Assembly: GCA_036525795.1 (NCBI GenBank)
Contig: DATCZS010000018.1
Location: forward strand, 1-22,239
Direction: 5' to 3'
DNA from: DATCZS01 sp036525795
Lineage (GTDB): Bacteria; Actinomycetota; Acidimicrobiia; Spongiisociales; ZC4RG35
DNA: 22,239 bases
Position numbers and translations under genes: made by a program. This document shows positions 1-7,031 of this stretch, one piece after another (position 1 is the first letter of the stretch; each line of letters opens with the position of its first letter). The notes beneath the pieces were generated by a model. The model ran no database searches. It was not told the DNA's origin and worked only from the letters and a program-made list of their open reading frames with translations.

Positions 1-177
1 TCATGTTTCTCCCCCCGTTGGGGGGAGTCCGGCGGAGCCGGGAGGGGGGCTCTTGGCCCCCGAGGGGGGAGGAAACGGGGGGCCGTCTTGTTTCTCCCCC
101 TCTTGGGGGGAGTCCCGCCCCCTCCGTCTCTCGCCTTCGGCTCGAGCCACCTCCCCCGTGGGGGGAGGAAACGGGGA
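1..177. repeat. Cluster of inverted palindromic intergenic repeats, left end
   Basis: This stretch is built from copies of one repeat in both orientations. Forward copies begin at 5 and 90 with a GTTTCTCCCCC arm followed by a G-run and GAGTCC. An opposite-orientation copy at 117-176 reads CCCCCTCCGTCTCTCG, then a small GCC-TTC-GGC hairpin, then CCACCTCCCCC and GGGGGGAGGAAAC. A truncated opposite-orientation piece lies at 55-83. Each unit contains a C-run/G-run palindrome. The 27-mer at 90-116 is identical to 22161-22187 and to 22213-22239. Open frames across it are low-complexity Pro/Gly/Arg translations and are not credible genes. From memory, similar CCTCCGTC...CCACCTCCCC repeats occur between genes in other GC-rich bacteria, especially alphaproteobacteria. 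Confidence 0.85.
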
Positions 178-200
178 GTTGTTGGGCCCCGAGCAGCAGG

Positions 201-206
201 TAGCCT
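201..206 (+). promoter_or_regulatory. Leaderless -10 box for metB
   Basis: TAGCCT lies 7 nt before the ATG at 214, so transcription would begin at or next to the start codon. There is no clear Shine-Dalgarno sequence. The box sits just beyond the end of the repeat cluster. No good -35 hexamer is visible. Confidence 0.5.
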
Positions 207-213
207 CGCCGGT

Positions 214-1365
214 ATGGGATTCCGTACCAAGCAAGTGCATGCCGGCGTCGAGCCGGATCCGGTGACGGGGGCGATCCTCACCCCGATCCATCAGTCCACC
301 ACCTTCGTCCAGGAGTCGGTCGACGACTACATGGCAAAGGGATACTCCTATTCGCGCGCCGGCAACCCGACGGTGGCGGCGTTCGAGCGGCGCATCGCCG
401 CACTGGAGGAAGGCGTGGCGGCGACCGCCTACGGCACCGGGATGGCGGCGACGTCGGCGGTGATGCTCGGTCTCCTCGAAGCGGGTGACCACGTCATCGT
501 GTCCGATGTCGTCTACGGGGGCACCCATCGGTTCGCCACCAAGGTGATGGCGAAGTTCGGCGTCGAGTTCTCTTTCGTCGACACCTCCAACCCGGCGAAC
601 GTCGGCTCGGCCCTACGTGATTCGACGGCGCTGATCTTCACCGAGACGCCCGCCAATCCGACCTTGAAGCTGACGGACCTCGCCGCCGTGTCCGAGATCG
701 CCAGGGCGGCAGGGGTGGTCCACGCCGTAGACAACACATTCCTGACCCCCTACTACCAGCGGCCGCTGGAACTCGGCGCCGACCTCGTGGTGCACTCGAC
801 GACGAAGTACCTCGATGGCCACAACGCCACCCTCGGCGGGGCGGTGGTCGCCGCCGGCGAAGAGCTGCACGAGAAGATGCGGTTCATCCAGAAGTCGGGC
901 GGATTCATCATGTCCCCGCAGGTGGCGTGGCTCACGCTCCAGGGTTCCAAGACGCTGTCGGAGCGGATGGACCGCCAGTCGGCCAACGCCATGGCGGTCG
1001 CCGAGTTCCTCGAGGGCCATCCCAAGGTGGAACGTGTCGCCTACCCGGGCCTGGATTCGTTCCCCCAGCACGAGCTGGCGAAGACCCAGTCGAGTGGATT
1101 CGGGGCGATGGCCTGGTTCGAGGTGAAGGGCGGTGTCGAGGCAGGCAAGCAGCTGATGAAGTCGGTCAGCCTGTGGTCGCTGGCCGAGAACCTCGGTTCG
1201 GTCGAATCGCTCATCACCCACCCGGTGACGATGACCCACGGCGACATGACGCCGGCCGAGCGGGCGGCGGTCGGGATCACCGACGGCCTCGTCAGGCTGT
1301 CGGTGGGCCTGGAGGACGTCGAAGACCTGATCGCCGATCTGGAGCAGGCGCTGGAGACGGTGTAG
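214..1365 (+). CDS. metB: Cystathionine gamma-synthase / gamma-lyase (PLP enzyme)
   Basis: A 383-residue Cys/Met-metabolism fold-type I PLP enzyme, a normal length for the family. It either condenses an activated homoserine with cysteine to cystathionine or cleaves cystathionine to cysteine; sequence alone does not separate the two. The Schiff-base lysine is K198 in STTKY (195-199). Other family marks are SYSRAGNPT (45-53), YGGT (101-104), the VDNTF block (172-176) and the C-terminal VESLITHP block. The ATG at 214 is preferred over in-frame upstream starts because those lie in repeat DNA and because the protein then begins at the usual conserved TKQVHAG region. It converges on cbs, 146 bp away. 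The same two genes are close neighbours in Mycobacterium tuberculosis (Rv1077/Rv1079, from memory), which favours a role in transsulfuration. Confidence 0.9.
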   Translation: MGFRTKQVHAGVEPDPVTGAILTPIHQSTTFVQESVDDYMAKGYSYSRAGNPTVAAFERRIAALEEGVAATAYGTGMAATSAVMLGLLEAGDHVIVSDVVYGGTHRFATKVMAKFGVEFSFVDTSNPANVGSALRDSTALIFTETPANPTLKLTDLAAVSEIARAAGVVHAVDNTFLTPYYQRPLELGADLVVHSTTKYLDGHNATLGGAVVAAGEELHEKMRFIQKSGGFIMSPQVAWLTLQGSKTLSERMDRQSANAMAVAEFLEGHPKVERVAYPGLDSFPQHELAKTQSSGFGAMAWFEVKGGVEAGKQLMKSVSLWSLAENLGSVESLITHPVTMTHGDMTPAERAAVGITDGLVRLSVGLEDVEDLIADLEQALETV

Positions 1366-1452
1366 ACGCCGGGGCGGCCGACACCGGCGATCGGTCGTCA
1401 GCGGACGGCCGGCTGGGATGCCCGTGACTTGTGGGTCACCGTGAGATGAATG

Positions 1453-1464
1453 CGCTCGCGAGCG
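1453..1464. other. Perfect 12-bp palindrome between convergent genes
   Basis: CGCTCGCGAGCG is fully self-complementary and lies between the stops of metB and cbs. It could form a short hairpin on either strand, but it has no T-tract, so calling it a bidirectional terminator is speculative. The rest of the 146-bp gap holds degenerate GATCG/GCTGA-type repeats. Confidence 0.3.
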
Positions 1465-1511
1465 AGGCCCGACCGGTGTGGGTTCAGTTGCTGATTGCTG
1501 ATCGCTGACGG

Positions 1512-2465
1512 CTAGATCGTGAACCCGTGTGAGCTCATCCACTCGTCGTTGAACACCTTTTCCAGGTAGCCGCGGCCCGAATCGGGCAGGATGACCACCA
1601 CCAGTCTGTCGTGGTCCTCGGCGGCGACCTGAATCGCGGCGTGGGCGGCCATGCCGCACGAGCCACCGACCAGCAGGCCCTCTTCGCGGGCGAGGCGGCG
1701 GGTCATGGTGAACGACTCCTGGTCGTCGACCATGATGAAGCGGTCGATCAGGTCGAGGTCGACCGTCTCGGGGTAGAAGTCCTCGCCGACCCCCTCGACG
1801 TAGTACTGATGGATGTCGCCGTCCGGTCCGGCGGTGTAGATGGACCCTTCCGGGTCGGCGCCCACCAGTTCGACGGTGGGCTTCTGCGCCTTCAGGTACC
1901 GGCCGGTGCCGGTGATGGTTCCCCCGGTGCCCACTCCCGCCACCAGCACGTCGATCTGTCCGCCGGTCTGTCGCCAGATCTCGGGTCCCGTCGTCTGCTC
2001 GTGGGCGAGCGGGTTGGCCTGGTTGAAATACTGGTTGGGGTTGTAGGCCCCGTCGATCTCCTCGGTGAGCCGCCGGGCCACCCCGTAATAGGAGTCGTCG
2101 TCCTCGGGGAGCAGCTCGGTGGGGGTGACGATCACCTCGACGCCGTACGCCGCCAGCTGATCGATCTTGGCCTGGGAGACCTTGTCCGGAACGGTGCAGA
2201 TCACCCGGTAGCCGCGTACCGCGCCGACGAGGGCGAGCCCCACCCCGGTGTTGCCGGACGTCGGCTCGATGATGGTTCCGCCCGGTCGGAGCAGCCCGCG
2301 TCGTTCGGCGTCGTCGATCATCGCCACCGCGATACGCTCTTTGATCGATCCGCCGGGGTTCATGTGCTCGACCTTGGCCACCAGGGTCCCCGGCGGATGC
2401 AGCCGTCCGAGCCTCACCAGCGGCGTGTTGCCGATCGCGTCGACCACGGTGTCGAAGATCTCCAT
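1512..2465 (-). CDS. cbs: Cystathionine beta-synthase, catalytic core only
   Basis: A 317-residue fold-type II PLP enzyme of the cysteine synthase/CBS family. The PLP lysine is K42 in GGSIKER; the phosphate/substrate loop is EPTSGNTG (67-74), followed by GVGTGGTITGTGR and a GSCG serine loop. The C-terminal LPDSGRGYLEKVFNDEWM is characteristic of cystathionine beta-synthases rather than CysK. The protein stops about 7 residues after this block, where mycobacterial and animal enzymes continue into a pair of regulatory CBS domains, so this is a CBS-domain-less form. The expected reaction is serine plus homocysteine to cystathionine (or H2S-forming variants), in the cytoplasm. Start at 2465 because the family begins near here (VVDAIGNTPLVRL) and a TACGCT -10 box precedes it. 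It is divergent from otsA and convergent with metB. Confidence 0.88.
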   Translation of the reverse strand: MEIFDTVVDAIGNTPLVRLGRLHPPGTLVAKVEHMNPGGSIKERIAVAMIDDAERRGLLRPGGTIIEPTSGNTGVGLALVGAVRGYRVICTVPDKVSQAKIDQLAAYGVEVIVTPTELLPEDDDSYYGVARRLTEEIDGAYNPNQYFNQANPLAHEQTTGPEIWRQTGGQIDVLVAGVGTGGTITGTGRYLKAQKPTVELVGADPEGSIYTAGPDGDIHQYYVEGVGEDFYPETVDLDLIDRFIMVDDQESFTMTRRLAREEGLLVGGSCGMAAHAAIQVAAEDHDRLVVVILPDSGRGYLEKVFNDEWMSSHGFTI

Positions 2466-2473
2466 AGGTGGCG

Positions 2474-2479
2474 AGCGTA
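2474..2479 (-). promoter_or_regulatory. Leaderless -10 box for cbs
   Basis: On the minus strand TACGCT ends 8 nt before the cbs ATG at 2465. The 157-bp gap between cbs and otsA holds this box, the otsA box at 2611 and a GCGATCAGCGATCGGC-type degenerate repeat, and nothing else I recognise. Confidence 0.5.
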
Positions 2480-2610
2480 CCGCCTCGCCCGAGCGATCAG
2501 CGATCGGCCGTCGGCTGCCGGCCAGAGCCACGCCGGTGGCCCGGCCTCCGCCGCGCAGCGCATGACGATCGGTGTTCGGGCCAACCGGAACCCCCCGGGG
2601 TCCCTTGCTG

Positions 2611-2616
2611 TAGCGT
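2611..2616 (+). promoter_or_regulatory. Leaderless -10 box for otsA
   Basis: TAGCGT with exactly 6 nt to the ATG at 2623, which would place the transcript's first base on the start codon. No Shine-Dalgarno sequence is present. Confidence 0.55.
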
Positions 2617-2622
2617 GGACCC

Positions 2623-3990
2623 ATGTCCGCTCTCACCGTCGTCGCGAACCGTCTGCCCGTGCGCTTCGACGAGGCGAAGGGCGAATGGGAACCGAGCCCC
2701 GGCGGGCTGGTGGCAGCCCTCGCCCCCGTGCTGCGGGAGCGATCCGGCCGATGGGTGGGCTGGGTCGGCTCGCCCGACCGCCAGGACCAGCCATTCGAGA
2801 CGGACGGATTCCTCAACGTTCCCGTCCCGCTGTCGTCCCTGGAGGTCGAGGACTACTACGAGGGGTTCTGCAACGGCACCGTCTGGCCGCTCTACCACGA
2901 CGCCATCCGCCCGGTGGAGATGCACCGGCACTGGTGGCGGCTCTACCAGGAGATCAACCGGCGGTTCGCGGACGTCGCCGCGTCGACGCTCCGGCCCGGC
3001 GAGAGCGTGTGGGTGCAGGACTACCAGTTGCAGCTCGTGCCGCGGATGATCCGCGACCGCCGCGAAGACGTCCGCATCGGGTTCTTCCTGCACATCCCCT
3101 TCCCGCCCCCCGAGATCTTCAGCCGGCTGCCCTGGCGCAGGCAGATCATCGAGGGGCTGCTGGGCGCCGATGTGGTGGCGTTCCACACCCGCCGCGATGT
3201 CCTCAACTTCGCCCGGTCTGCCCGCGAGCACGCCGAGATCACCGGCCCGGCACACAGGCTCTCGGTGGGCGACAGGACGGTTCGGGTCGAGTCCGTCCCG
3301 ATCTCGATCGACTACGAGTCGTATGCCGGGCCCGCCGCCGGGCCGGACGTGACCGAGGCGGCCCGCCGGGTCCGGCTCGACCTGGGCGACCCCGACTTCG
3401 TGATGCTCGGGGTCGACCGCCTCGACTACACCAAGGGAATCGACATCCGTCTGCGGGCCTTCGAGACCCTGCTGGAGCGACGCCCCGATCTGCACGGAAG
3501 AGTCGTGATGGTCCAACTCGCCGTCCCCAGCCGGGAGGCAGTGGGGGAGTATCAGCTCATCCGCGACGACGTCGAGCGCCTGGTCGGCCGGATCAACGGC
3601 GCCTACGGGCGCACCGAGTGGGTGCCCGTTCACTACCGGTATCGCTCCCTGCCCCGGGAGGAGCTGATCGCCCACTACCGGGCGGCGGACGTGCTGGCGG
3701 TGACGCCTCTACGCGACGGCATGAATCTGGTCGCCAAGGAGTACGTTGCCTGCCGGGTCGACGACAACGGGGCTCTGGTCCTGAGCGAGTTCGCCGGTGC
3801 GGCCGAGCAGCTGACCGCGGCGATCATCGTCAACCCCTACGACGTCGACGCGCTGGCCGATGCCCTCGGCAGGGCGGTCGACATGAACGCCGTCGAACAG
3901 CGGCGCCGAATGACGGCGCTTCGGCGTGGGGTGCGGCGCTCGAACGTGTACGCCTGGGCACACGAGTGCCTGGCGGCGATCGACGGCTGA
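2623..3990 (+). CDS. otsA: Alpha,alpha-trehalose-6-phosphate synthase (GT20)
   Basis: A 455-residue glycosyltransferase of family GT20. It transfers glucose from a nucleotide sugar to glucose-6-phosphate to form trehalose-6-phosphate, the first step of the OtsAB route to the stress protectant trehalose. The active-site residues known from E. coli OtsA have clear counterparts: R10 and SPGGL (25-29) for phosphate, W88 in NGTVWPLYHD, D133 in WVQDYQ, H157 in FFLHIPFPPP, R266 and K271 in VDRLDYTKG, D365 in RDGMNLVAKE and E373. The length fits synthase alone; no phosphatase (OtsB) domain is fused and none is encoded in the window. The start is fixed by the N-terminal LTVVANRLPV and the -10 box 6 nt upstream. 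Cofactor preference (UDP-, GDP- or ADP-glucose) cannot be read from the sequence. Confidence 0.95.
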   Translation: MSALTVVANRLPVRFDEAKGEWEPSPGGLVAALAPVLRERSGRWVGWVGSPDRQDQPFETDGFLNVPVPLSSLEVEDYYEGFCNGTVWPLYHDAIRPVEMHRHWWRLYQEINRRFADVAASTLRPGESVWVQDYQLQLVPRMIRDRREDVRIGFFLHIPFPPPEIFSRLPWRRQIIEGLLGADVVAFHTRRDVLNFARSAREHAEITGPAHRLSVGDRTVRVESVPISIDYESYAGPAAGPDVTEAARRVRLDLGDPDFVMLGVDRLDYTKGIDIRLRAFETLLERRPDLHGRVVMVQLAVPSREAVGEYQLIRDDVERLVGRINGAYGRTEWVPVHYRYRSLPREELIAHYRAADVLAVTPLRDGMNLVAKEYVACRVDDNGALVLSEFAGAAEQLTAAIIVNPYDVDALADALGRAVDMNAVEQRRRMTALRRGVRRSNVYAWAHECLAAIDG

Positions 3991-4044
3991 GGTCGCGTTC
4001 CGGGGTCGCCTCCCGGGGTCGGGCTCGGTCCGCCGGAGGGCCGG

Positions 4045-4050
4045 TACCAT
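4045..4050 (+). promoter_or_regulatory. Leaderless -10 box for ctaA
   Basis: TACCAT ends 8 nt before the GTG at 4059. It supports this GTG as the start of the heme A synthase gene. The 68-bp gap from otsA is otherwise GC-rich sequence without a clear terminator. Confidence 0.4.
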
Positions 4051-4058
4051 CACCATCC

Positions 4059-4940
4059 GTGCGGTCTCTGCGGCTCTCCTGGACGGTGCTTGCCGCCAAC
4101 GTGGTTGTCATCGTCGGCGGCGGTCTCGTTCGCGCCACCGGTTCCGGCGCAGGCTGCGGCCGGTCATGGCCCACCTGCCAGGGTGAGGTCCTCCCGGCGC
4201 TGCGAGGCGCCACCGCCATCGAGTTCTCCCACCGGATCCTCACCGTGGTCGCCGGCCTCGCCGGGCTGGCGCTGCTGCGGGCGGTGTTCAGGGAGTTTCG
4301 CAAGGGCCATCCTTCGCGCAAGGCGGTGACGGTGGCCGCCGGGCTGTTCGCGCTCGAAGGGCTGATCGGCAGGGCGCTGGTCGAAGGAGGATGGGTGGCC
4401 GACGACGCCAGCCTTGCCCGGGCGGTGATCGTGCCGCTCCACCTGATGAACACGTTCCTGCTCCTGGCCGCGCTGACGCTCACGGTGGCGTTCGTGTCGG
4501 GGCTCGGGCCGATTCGGGTGGGGCGGGGAGCGATACCCCATCTGGCGGTGGCCCTGGGGGCGGTGGTGGTGGCGACAACCGGTTCGATCACCGGCCTGGC
4601 CGACACGCTGTTCCCGAGGGACTTCTCGCTGGGCACGGCCCTCGTCTCCGACGAGCACTTCTTGACCCAGCTCCGCCTGATCCACCCCTTCGTGTCGGTC
4701 GCCCTCGTGGCGGCGGTGGTGCTGTTGGGTCGCAGGGTGCCTGGCCGGGGAGCGCGGATTGCGGTGGGCGTGGCGTTCGTGCAGCTGGCGGTCGGACCTC
4801 TCAACGTGGTTCTCGGGGCGCCCGTGTGGTTGTCGCTCGTCCATCTGGCGCTGGCCGACGCGTTCTGGGTTGCCTGGGTCTGGTCGCTGGTGGAGGCCGG
4901 CCAGCAGTCGGTCGAACCGATTCCGGTGCATTCGGAATAG
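4059..4940 (+). CDS. ctaA: Heme A synthase (COX15/CtaA family)
   Basis: A 293-residue polytopic membrane protein that should oxidise the C8 methyl of heme O to give heme A for aa3-type cytochrome oxidase. The four conserved heme-ligand histidines are visible: H58 in EFSHR, H128 in PLHLMN, H209 in RLIHPF and H262 in LVHLALAD. C33 and C40 sit in the first extracytoplasmic loop after GGLVRATGSG, matching the cysteine pair of CtaA-type enzymes. About eight hydrophobic segments can be counted. The frame stays open far upstream across other genes, but the family N-terminus and the -10 box point to GTG 4059. The oxidase genes and heme O synthase are not in the window, so this is a solitary copy. It ends 64 bp before the sulfur operon. 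Confidence 0.88.
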   Translation: MRSLRLSWTVLAANVVVIVGGGLVRATGSGAGCGRSWPTCQGEVLPALRGATAIEFSHRILTVVAGLAGLALLRAVFREFRKGHPSRKAVTVAAGLFALEGLIGRALVEGGWVADDASLARAVIVPLHLMNTFLLLAALTLTVAFVSGLGPIRVGRGAIPHLAVALGAVVVATTGSITGLADTLFPRDFSLGTALVSDEHFLTQLRLIHPFVSVALVAAVVLLGRRVPGRGARIAVGVAFVQLAVGPLNVVLGAPVWLSLVHLALADAFWVAWVWSLVEAGQQSVEPIPVHSE

Positions 4941-4971
4941 CGTTCACGCAACCGGTGTTGCACAATGTTCG

Positions 4972-4977
4972 TACGTT
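4972..4977 (+). promoter_or_regulatory. Possible -10 box for the sulfur operon
   Basis: TACGTT lies 27 nt before the ATG at 5005 within TTGCACAATGTTCGTACG, a relatively AT-rich patch for this window. Unlike most promoters here it would give a leader of about 20 nt. No well-spaced -35 box is evident. Confidence 0.25.
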
Positions 4978-5004
4978 TTCCGACGTCGTGCACAGGACTG
5001 GCGG

Positions 5005-6183
5005 ATGCCGCACACATATCAGGACTTGATCGCTCGAGCCAAGGCCGAGATCCGGGAGGTCACCCCCGGCGAGCTCGAGGCGCGCCTCGGCGAAGACTTC
5101 GTACTGGTCGACGTGCGCGAGTCAGACGAGTTCGAGCAGGGTGCCATCGTCGGCGCCAAGCTGATTCCCCGCGGCGTGCTGGAGTCGAACATCCCCATGC
5201 ACGTTCCCGACCCCGGCAGGGAGATCATCCTGTACTGCGCGGTGGGCGCCCGCTCGGCGCTGGCCGCCAAGGCCCTCCAGGAAATGGGCTACGCCAACGT
5301 GGCTTCCCTGGCCGGCGGCTTCGGCCGGTGGAAGGCCGAGGGCCGCTCGTGGCAGGAGCCGGTCACCCTGTCGAAGGATCAGAAGAGGCGCTACAGCCGT
5401 CACACCCTGCTCCCCGAGGTCGGTGAAGAAGGGCAGGCCAGACTGCTCGACTCCAAGGTGCTGCTGGTGGGAGCCGGTGGCCTTGGATCCCCCGCAGCGC
5501 TCTACCTGGCCGCCGCCGGCGTGGGGACGCTCGGCATCGTCGACTTCGACGTGGTCGACGAGTCCAATCTGCAGCGCCAGATCCTGCACAACTTCGAGCG
5601 CATCGGGGTGGCAAAAGTCGAATCGGCTCGCGAGACGCTCCAGGCGCTGAACCCGGACGTGAAGATCGAGCCGTACATGGAGCGGCTGGGCGCCGACAAC
5701 GTCCTGGACATCATGTCGGGCTACGACATCGTGGTCGACGGCGGCGACAACTTCCCCACCCGCTACCTGGTCAACGACGCCTCGCTCCACCTCCGCATCC
5801 CGGTGGTCCACGGGGCGATCTTCCGCTTCGAGGGACAGGCGAGCGTGTTTCACCCCTATGAGGGTCCCTGCTACCGCTGCCTGTTCCCTCAGCCTCCTCC
5901 CCCCGAACTGGCGCCGTCGTGCGCAGAGGCCGGGGTGCTGGGAGTGCTGCCCGGGATCATCGGTTCCATCGAGGCGATGGAGGCGATCAAGCTGATCCTG
6001 GGGATCGGCGAGCCGCTGGTCGGCAAGCTGCTCACCTACGACGCCCTCACCCAGGAGTTCCGCCAGCTCAAACTGCGCCGGAACCCAGACTGTCCCTCCT
6101 GTTCCAATGAGGCGATGCCGCCGGCGATCGTCGAGTACGACGATCTGTGTATGCCGGCCGGGTCGGTCGCACGAACCGTCTGA
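5005..6183 (+). CDS. moeZ: Rhodanese-ThiF activating sulfurtransferase (MoeZ-like)
   Basis: A 392-residue two-domain cytoplasmic protein expected to adenylate the C-terminal glycine of a ubiquitin-like carrier and then convert it to a thiocarboxylate. The rhodanese domain comes first (about 15-118), with active-site C78 in CAVGAR. The ThiF/MoeB adenylation domain follows (about 127-370): GAGGLGS nucleotide loop (156-162), NLQRQ (188-192), VDGGDNFPTRYLVND, the putative transfer cysteine C306 in SCAEAGVLG, and a zinc site from C289xxC292 and C363xxC366. This order is the reverse of mycobacterial MoeZ and human MOCS3, which are ThiF-rhodanese. A tail of about 22 residues follows the zinc site. 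It heads the operon with mec, cysO and cysM, so CysO is the likely client; molybdopterin or other carriers elsewhere in the genome could share it. Confidence 0.88.
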   Translation: MPHTYQDLIARAKAEIREVTPGELEARLGEDFVLVDVRESDEFEQGAIVGAKLIPRGVLESNIPMHVPDPGREIILYCAVGARSALAAKALQEMGYANVASLAGGFGRWKAEGRSWQEPVTLSKDQKRRYSRHTLLPEVGEEGQARLLDSKVLLVGAGGLGSPAALYLAAAGVGTLGIVDFDVVDESNLQRQILHNFERIGVAKVESARETLQALNPDVKIEPYMERLGADNVLDIMSGYDIVVDGGDNFPTRYLVNDASLHLRIPVVHGAIFRFEGQASVFHPYEGPCYRCLFPQPPPPELAPSCAEAGVLGVLPGIIGSIEAMEAIKLILGIGEPLVGKLLTYDALTQEFRQLKLRRNPDCPSCSNEAMPPAIVEYDDLCMPAGSVARTV

Positions 6184-6223
6184 ACGCCGCCCCGGCCGCC
6201 GTCACCTCCCCATCTCCGGTGAA

Positions 6224-6237
6224 TCCCCGCGCGGGGA
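6224..6237. other. Perfect 14-bp palindrome inside the sulfur operon
   Basis: TCCCCGCGCGGGGA is perfectly self-complementary and lies in the 81-bp gap between moeZ and the DUF4395 gene, 41 nt before the GTG. It may be an RNA hairpin that tunes read-through or stability, or a protein site; no T-tract follows. This is the only sizeable gap in the operon. Confidence 0.4.
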
Positions 6238-6264
6238 CCCGGATCCTCGTGTCAGGAGCAGAAC

Positions 6265-6687
6265 GTGTCTTCATCCACTTCGACAGTCGACATCAACATC
6301 CCCCGCTTCAACCAGGCGGTCGTCGCCGTTCTCACCGCGCTGGCGTTCGTCGTCCAATCGCCGCTGCTGGTGACCGTCACGTTCCTGGTGCTCGTGGTGT
6401 CATGGGTGGGCGGTCCCCGAATTGCCCCGCTCACCCAGCTCTACGTGCGTCTGGTGCGGCCGCGGCTCGACCCCGACGGTCCCGGCGAGTTCGAACCGGC
6501 GGCTCCCCCCCGGTTCGCCCAGCAGGTGGGCTCGCTGTTCCTGGGGACGGGGTCGATTCTGCTGGCGGCGGGCCTCCCGGCTGCCGGATGGTCGCTGGTG
6601 CTGGTCGTGACGGCCCTGTCCACCCTGGCGGCCGCCACCCGCATCTGCGTCGGATGCATCCTCTACCGGAGGGTGGCGGCCCGATGA
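6265..6687 (+). CDS. DUF4395 family membrane protein
   Basis: A 140-residue protein with four predicted hydrophobic segments (about 17-30, 33-48, 88-104 and 108-124). The opening VDINIPRFNQ and the closing CVGCILYRR resemble the DUF4395 family as I remember it; the function of that family is unknown. C128 and C131 form a CxxC next to the last membrane segment, followed by arginines, so by the positive-inside rule this pair should face the cytoplasm. GTG 6265 is chosen because AGGAG at 6254-6258 is correctly spaced. Its stop overlaps the start of the thioredoxin-like gene (ATGA). The arrangement suggests a membrane partner for that protein, possibly passing electrons or thiols, but this is inference. 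Confidence 0.7.
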   Translation: MSSSTSTVDINIPRFNQAVVAVLTALAFVVQSPLLVTVTFLVLVVSWVGGPRIAPLTQLYVRLVRPRLDPDGPGEFEPAAPPRFAQQVGSLFLGTGSILLAAGLPAAGWSLVLVVTALSTLAAATRICVGCILYRRVAAR

Positions 6688-7031
6688 CCGAACGTGTCCT
6701 CCTGGTCGGGGTCGTTGTCGCGGTCGCATTCCTGGCGATGGCGCTGTGGGAGCGGCGGCCGACCTCGCGCGTCGGGGCCGGACCCGGCGTGACGCTCGTG
6801 ACCGGCCCCGACTGCCGGATGTGCACCCAGGCGGTGGAGGTGCTCGGGCGCCACGGAGTCGAGCCCAGGTTGGTCGACGCGGCGGAGGCGTCTGGCCTCG
6901 GGGTCCGCTCGGTTCCCACCGTGTTCGTGACGGGGTCGGACGGAGCGCTGCTGTTGCGCCGCTCGGGCCGCACCGTGATCACCGACGCCATCCGGATCGC
7001 CGAGCTGGCCCGTGGAGATCGCATCACATGA
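6684..7031 (+). CDS. Membrane-anchored thioredoxin/glutaredoxin-like protein
   Basis: A 115-residue protein with one N-terminal membrane segment (about 5-21), a basic stretch (ERRPTSR) and a small thioredoxin-fold domain. The redox motif is C44-R-M-C47 in TGPDCRMC and the cis-proline is P78 in SVPTV. The basic residues after the membrane helix suggest the domain faces the cytoplasm, although the N-terminus is short and this is uncertain. It overlaps both neighbours by ATGA (DUF4395 upstream, mec downstream), so the three are probably translationally coupled. Likely roles are reduction of persulfide or disulfide intermediates during CysO sulfuration, or a redox relay with the CxxC of the DUF4395 protein. 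A mec partner is not required by the known mycobacterial pathway. Confidence 0.72.
   Translation: MTERVLLVGVVVAVAFLAMALWERRPTSRVGAGPGVTLVTGPDCRMCTQAVEVLGRHGVEPRLVDAAEASGLGVRSVPTVFVTGSDGALLLRRSGRTVITDAIRIAELARGDRIT

Noticed and set aside
1..177. CRISPR array or coding sequence in the repeat-rich ends
   Set aside because: Repeats occur in both orientations, are palindromic and abut each other without unique spacers of constant length, and no cas genes are present. The frames across them encode only simple Pro/Gly/Arg sequence.
1611..4940. A 1109-codon open frame on the plus strand
   Set aside because: Only its last 294 codons (from 4059) are a recognisable gene, ctaA. The rest is the antisense of cbs and an alternative frame of otsA, both well supported, and its translation is low-complexity and Arg/Gly/Pro-rich.
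6147..7031. A longer 294-residue version of the thioredoxin-like protein
   Set aside because: The upstream part is another frame of the DUF4395 gene. The ATG at 6684 gives a membrane anchor plus thioredoxin domain and a standard ATGA overlap.
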